The translations under genes and the position numbers were made by a program. The notes under the pieces are model-generated. The model had not been told where the DNA came from, ran no database searches, and saw nothing but the letters and a program-made list of their open reading frames with translations. Shown here piece by piece: positions 58,495 to 64,000 of a stretch of 64,000 nt of DNA. Positions within the stretch are counted from its first letter, which is position 1, and every line of letters starts with the position of its first letter. The stretch spans positions 434,001 to 498,000 of the forward strand of contig JANCRA010000061.1 of NCBI GenBank assembly GCA_024362935.1, read 5' to 3'. The stretch comes from Setophaga petechia. Taxonomy: Eukaryota > Chordata > Aves > Passeriformes > Parulidae.

Positions 58495-59817
58495 TAAAAT
58501 CCTCAGTCTCAGCCCACACTTTGGCCAGCAGCACTCCTGCACGTTCTGTCAACCAGCAGCAGCCACCAGGCCAAGGGGAGGCTCCCCAGCACAATTCACC
58601 CCATGCCCCCCACGGCAGCGTTCCTGGGGCTGCTGCACTGCAGAGCTGTAGGAGCAACCCCTGGCCCGGCAAAAAAGCACCCAAGTGTAAGGGTTTAAGA
58701 GGTGGCATTTTGTTGAACTTCACTTGAAGGAGAACAGAAGGGCAACGACAGCACAGCTGTTCAATCACAAAACACCTCAATAAATTTCAGGCATGGGGGC
58801 TCAACATCATTGCATGGAAACAATTGTGGAATTTGTAGACTACTGTCCACGAAGAAAGAGGCATTCACAGCCCTACTGAGTCAACCCAAATGTTATCCTC
58901 CTTCAGTCAATTTCATATTCTTCCCAAGAAAGGTTATGGCTTTGCTGGTAACACCTCCACCATGTCAGCTAACTAAATAAATGGCAGGAAACTTAGGAAA
59001 AGGACTAGACATTGAAGTCCTCGTAGGTCTATGCAGGTATCAACATCTATGTCTCTCTAGAAAGGCTGGTTGTGACAGAGTAGTTTAAAATATGCAAAGA
59101 AATGGACAGCATTTCCATAGGGACATTTGAAGCCAATTTCTCTTTAAAACCCACTGAAGTACCTTGTCTCCAACACTTCTCCATCTGTTTTACAGAACTC
59201 TTGTAAAAGACCTGGATATTCTTTGGCTCACTGACAAGGAGAGGCCATGATTTACAAGCTGTCCTGAGAGCTGCTTCAGTTGACACCTTAGAGCAGCCCA
59301 TGTGCACTCCTCTGTAACCCTCCAGAACAAGGTGATTTGGGCGCAGGATTGTCCAAACTTCTACACCTTGCACAACTTAAGGCAAAGATCCTAAACTAAC
59401 AAGATAAGTTGGAAAACAAGCTTATTCTAATCATAAAGAATTTCTATTTGCTGCAATCTGTTCTTAAAATGTGCACAACTTGATAGAAGAGGTTGTGGGC
59501 TTCCACCCTCTACTGAGAAAACTCATTCAATAGACCAACCTGTGTCTTGAAGAGAAGAATTGACCAGAAGAAAGACACTCCAAATATAATATAAGTGACA
59601 ATAAGAGAAGGAGTTAACAATCATGCACTTTGTTTATTACTAAAGTTAAATACTAACTTCTATATTCCAAGAAGAACTAATCCTACGTTTTTAACAAATA
59701 ATCATCTGCTTATTCCTAACTTGAAGAGTCCTGAAACAACTAATCTTCTTTTCAAATAAAAAAGCCGAAGTTCATTGATGTTCCCTTGCAGATGCAGACG
59801 ACTGGTGCCAGGACTCC
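58495..59817. repeat. 3' flank of ELL2-like copy I
   Basis: Paralogous to 41,575-42,933. The shared GC-rich block is at 58,550-58,690. Confidence 0.85.
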
Positions 59818-60905
59818 ACTTGCTGCTGGCCAAATTCAGACACTCATTGCTAGATGTGGAACAGCTTGTTGTGGAGGTACTGGCACCTGCTCTTCATCTC
59901 AGAGTAGCCTGGACTGCCCTATGAAGGAGAGATCAAAAGAAAATTAGGGCATACCAACATTTCTGCAGAGTTTAGAATTTCATGACCTTTGCTTTAAAAG
60001 AGCCTTGAGGCACACTCAGAGGTTACCAAGCCTGGCCAGGTTGTTTTATTCATGTAAAACTGTAAAAATACTCTCAGTTTGAGTTTTGAGCTATTTTTCT
60101 GTGTGAGCCACCACACTTCTAGGAACTTTGCAAACTGAGGCTGTTGTAATACAGACCTAAAAACAAACTCTACACAAGTCTGAAATCACAACAACAACTC
60201 AAAGCACCTAAGGAGGCCAAAACTCATTAATGCTTAAAGGCACTGATGGGAGTCAAAACTTCTTCAATCCTTTCTCCCTCAAATCAACACAAGTGTGGTT
60301 TATCAAGCTCATGACACAAATCCAAGATGAAGTGGCAATGAGCATAATAGGTGCCACTTGCCACTCTCACACCAATGCTTCTGCTCCTCTGGGCCTGAAG
60401 ACCTGGTTCTTTTTGGATGACAAAATCTCCCTTCCACATGGGAATAAACAATTTAAACCATCCAGAGATTAATATTTACAAGCAGTAAATTTTTAACATG
60501 TTGAAATTCAGTACCAGGACAGACAACAATTTGTGCCAAGGACGCATCCTAGGCTACATGCACATGACTGGCGTGCAGGATAATTTTGAAAAGAAAACTG
60601 CAGACGGCTTGCGACATTTTGAGAGGCACGTGAGAAGCAGTAGCCTGCACTGCTGCCTTCTGCCCAGTGATATTTGCTGGCAAGAGCCTCAGCACAGGCC
60701 TGACTGCACTGCTCCCCTGCAGGGCCAGCCTTGCCCTCAGCCTTGCACGGAGCATCGCTGGCTGTATCCAGTGTGACCCAGGGCCCTGCCACGCCTGCTC
60801 CAAAGGCCGCAGCTGCCTCAGAGTCCCAGAGCTGCAGGAGGCCTGACTGCCCTTGCCAACATCCCTGCTCTGACACAAGCTGGCAGCAATTTACACTCTT
60901 TTATA

Positions 60906-60955
<50 letters not shown>

Positions 60956-63015
60956 GCTTCTCCCTCCCCTCCTGCACTGCAAATTCGATGAGGGGATGCA
61001 GCACCACTGCTGCAGCTCAGCCTGTGCAACTGCACTGAAGGAAGGGAGGGCCTGTCCGGGCCTAACCCACCTCAGTGTTCATCTCAGCACTTCCCCTCAC
61101 CTGACCCATTTCCACCTTTATTCTTGCTATCTCCCTAATTCACATTTGATTGTAAATAACATCATATTACCTATAATATGTATAAACTGTATAACTGTAG
61201 TATTAACTCTGAAATATGGTCTTGCTTGCACCTTAAGTCATACAGAGACTTCTCTTAAAAATCAAATTTTACTCCACTGTTATCCCCACTGGAATTAGGC
61301 AAAGCAGAACATTAATACCTTCATTGAAATCCAAGGGACACTACTGCTTCAGCCTCCCCAGTTCTCTTCACATCTCTTTGGACATGGTAGCTGTCTGCAC
61401 ACAAGAGTTGGCATTCCAGAACTCCAAACTTTGTCTTCTTCTGGTAACCTAAAGGGTGCAGGGGAAATGGAGCCCAGACTTGGAGACACGTAGGAAGCAG
61501 AATTGGACATCAAAGTCAGCACCCAGGAAGAAGAGTGGCCACAGGCTGCTGCCTGGATGGAACTGGGCTGCTGCTCAATCCTCTGCTTCTTGCTCCTCAC
61601 AGGACTAGTGAAGCCAGAAGCCTGAGGCCGTTTCTGCAACAACAGCAAAATAATTCTTTAAGCTATAATCAGAATCAGCTTTTGCTCCCATTCTAAAAAA
61701 GCAGCATTTATGAACTGGCAAAGGTTGAAAACACATCTTTTTTAATCCAAAACAACTGTCAAACATGGAAGATCTGCAGGTAAATATCTGCTCTGCTGCA
61801 ATCCTACTTTCGCATCTTAGGACTTAGCAAATCCTTCTCCAAGTCTACTGCTAAAAGCCTTTGGGATGTAGACACTCCCTTCAGCAGCTCCAGCAAAGCC
61901 TGCCCAAAATGAGGATGCCCAGTAAGTTTTGTCTATGTCCCAATTACTGCTTGCACACACCAGGAAAAGACTCGGCTTTTGCTGTCACCCACCCACATGA
62001 TTTCCTAAAGAGGCATCAGCCTGTTTTAGAATTTTATGTGTTAAAATAAGAGTAGTGTTCCACTATTACAACGCAGCAGTACAGGGTGTGCTGGTTGGTT
62101 GTGAATTCTCATCAGGATAAAAACAGACAGCAGCCACATGTTAAGAAACTCTTGTGCTTTTACATACAGCTGTCCTAAATCCAGCGGGTTCCCCACTCTG
62201 CAAACTCAAAAGCTGTTGGCTAACAAGCCCTTCCATTTGTACAAGACACTTTCACAAATGGTTACCAACAAGCCCTGACTGTTGCTCAGTGCCCTTTACT
62301 CATCTCTCAGCTCCTCCCATAGAGCTTCTCATAGGTGCTGCCTCACAAGGCACAGCACACGGCCACAAGCTCCCCACAAGCACAGCAAAGCTCAGGGCCA
62401 AGGATGGAGCAGAACAGGATAGCCATGCTGTGCCCAGGCACAGGGAGGGAGCAGAGAAATTAAGGCAAAGCAGAGAGTGAGGGAATATCACAATTCTGTA
62501 GATCCTGTGTTTTGCCCAGCCACGTGGATAGTGCAGAGCTGGGGTCAACAATGAGAGGGACAGAGAGACAGAGGGAGAAGAGAGCGAGAGGGCCCCATCT
62601 GCCCCAGCCTCATGCAGCCTCCAAAGCACAGGAGCTTTTTCATGCAGTTCTGTCACACATGCAGAGCCAGCCCTTGGAGCCCTTCTCCAGGGAATGAGTT
62701 AGAGTTCTGCTCCAGGCAGAGCAGAAAGTTGGCTCAGGACAATGCTGCTCCACCCCTGCAGGATCCTCTCTTCTAGTCACAACCTTCCTGGCACAGCACT
62801 CAGAATGTCTGAGGCAAAACATGCTTAGGCCTGCTCCTGCACATTCCCATCCCAGCTTTTACACCACCAGCAAGTCTGCTAAAATATCATGCACACTACA
62901 GAATGTTAAAAATGCACAAAATGCCTGAGCAGGTCTTGCTGCAGCATCTCTCTGAGAAGGCCCTGGAGATGTTGCTTGGCTGCTGCTAGTGAGGGTCTGA
63001 GATGGAGTTGATTTT
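59818..63015 (-). pseudogene. ELL2-like copy I, partial pseudogene
   Basis: The last exon (59818-59918, acceptor CTTCATAG) encodes GSPGYSEMKSRCQYLHNKLF and then hits TAG and TGA. The two preceding occludin-homology exons, present in copy II, are missing: homology jumps from the 3' side straight to intron sequence at 60,028. The exon at 61319-61633 begins KRPQASGFTSPVRSKKQRIE and is open for about 80 codons, then changes frame and stops. The linker exon 62925-63015 is open (SQRDAAARPAQ), but its donor is GC instead of GT. The more N-terminal exon would lie past 64,000. It is clearly non-functional. Confidence 0.85.
60907..60953. repeat. (CA)n microsatellite
   Basis: A 47-base CA run, the longest of the three paralogous loci. 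Confidence 0.95.
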
Positions 63016-63129
63016 CTGTATGGATTATTCAATATTTCATGTTACAAGGCCTAAATATCAGCTGTCATAATACTTTCCTTGCAAGGAAAACAGAGTCCTT
63101 CAATGTCAGGACTCAAGGTAACAGCATGA

Positions 63130-63350
63130 AGCTGAGTTGAGGGAGCTTTAGGCAGGATATCAGAAAACATTCATGGCCCAGAGGGTGCTGGAGCACTGCA
63201 ACAGGCTCCCCAGGCCAGTGCTCACTGCACCAAGAGCTCAAGAAGAGTTTGAACAACACTCTTGGGCACAGGGTGTGCTTCTTGTGGTGTCCTGTGTGGG
63301 GCCAGCAATTGGACTCCATGACCCTGAAGAGCCTCTGCTGGGCTAAGAAT
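63130..63350 (+). mobile_element. CR1 3'-end fragment, copy I
   Basis: Same fragment as at 3100-3345, within the duplicated segment. Confidence 0.72.
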
Positions 63351-64000
63351 CCAGGCTTCATTTCCCAGGGCTTTCTTCTAAAAAGGCTCTTTTCCTTCCC
63401 CAAAAGTCTGAACTTACCTAGAAAGAATCAGCCTCAAATTCTCTCTATCCATTTTACTGTAGCCAGGCCAATCAGTCTGAAGGGTTTGAAAGAGATGTTC
63501 CTTCAGACTGAAGGAATTATCCTTTGCATTCCACTTGGCTACCTACAGGCAGACATTCAGGAAAACAAATGTTCATTACCCATATATGCAAACTACAGAA
63601 ATCTAACAGAGCTACTTCAGTTGGGATGGCACAACATGGCTTTCAATATATTCTGAATATCTTCAGGATAAAAAAGCCCTGTAGTGACTGCCCTGGGCAA
63701 ACCCAGCAATGAACGTCTCAGGTTCAGGGAACAAGTTCTCAAAAGTCACTGTGGGAGATCAACTGAATCTGCATCCACTTTGAATTTGAGTCCTTTGACT
63801 AGGTTCCAAAATGCTTTTACGTGGCTAAAGAAGAAATAGTCCCAATTGATAGAATAATTCTTGCATAATTCAGCAACAGCCTATGTCAATGGGAAATTTA
63901 TAAAAATGACAGAAGGAGCTACTGCATCTTTCCATAGGTTTTTTGTCTTATGAAATGCTATGAGAAAGAAAGAGCAGTGGAACTTAACTTGAAGGAGAAT

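Larger units (their letters stand above)
60029..64000. repeat. Second copy of the 4-kb segment at 1-3990
   Basis: It begins AGCCTGGCCAGGTTGTTTTA like position 1 and stays colinear to the window end. It differs by scattered substitutions, short indels and a longer CA run. Confidence 0.93.

Overview
The window reads as nuclear DNA of a bird, most likely a songbird. It carries CR1 LINE 3' ends of the avian type, avian-type endogenous retroviruses (ERVs), AC microsatellites, split exons with vertebrate splice sites, and a PAK3-like kinase gene of a family known to be expanded in zebra finch. No tRNA, rRNA, CRISPR array or bacterial-type gene was seen.

Layout. (1) 1-7,100: broken exons of an ELL2-like gene (RNA polymerase II elongation factor family), all on the minus strand, from two partial copies (called III and IV). 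(2) 7,500-19,470: retroviral layers. A nearly complete gammaretrovirus-type provirus (8,230-16,843, plus strand) has LTRs that differ at 5 of 644 bases and a CTAT target duplication. It sits inside older LTR-like DNA. A CpG-rich patch (17,270-17,500), a 36-bp-arm foldback (18,204-18,292) and a solo LTR with ACCCC target duplication (18,599-19,467) follow. (3) 20,650-29,640: a PAK-like serine/threonine kinase gene on the minus strand with nine exons, all splice phases compatible and every key kinase residue present. It predicts about 334 residues and has no p21-binding domain. Its last exon and 3' UTR run into degenerate telomeric repeats. (4) 30,150-37,461: a betaretrovirus/ERVK-like provirus on the minus strand, badly frameshifted, lacking env and 3' LTR, and ending about 0.5 kb upstream of kinase exon 1. 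A second LTR of the same general type lies at 38,442-39,015. (5) 41,575-53,200: the fullest ELL2-like copy (copy II), with N-terminal, linker and occludin-homology exons but a frameshift. (6) 57,500-58,380: remnants of another gammaretrovirus-like pol. (7) 58,495-64,000: ELL2-like copy I. Positions 60,029-64,000 nearly repeat 1-3,990, so the window spans about one 60-kb period of what may be a tandem array.

Functionally, the kinase is the only host gene that looks intact. The ELL2-like copies each carry lost exons, stops, frameshifts or altered splice sites and are best read as pseudogenes. No retroviral gene in the window is intact. All identifications come from reading translations and motifs by eye, without database searches.
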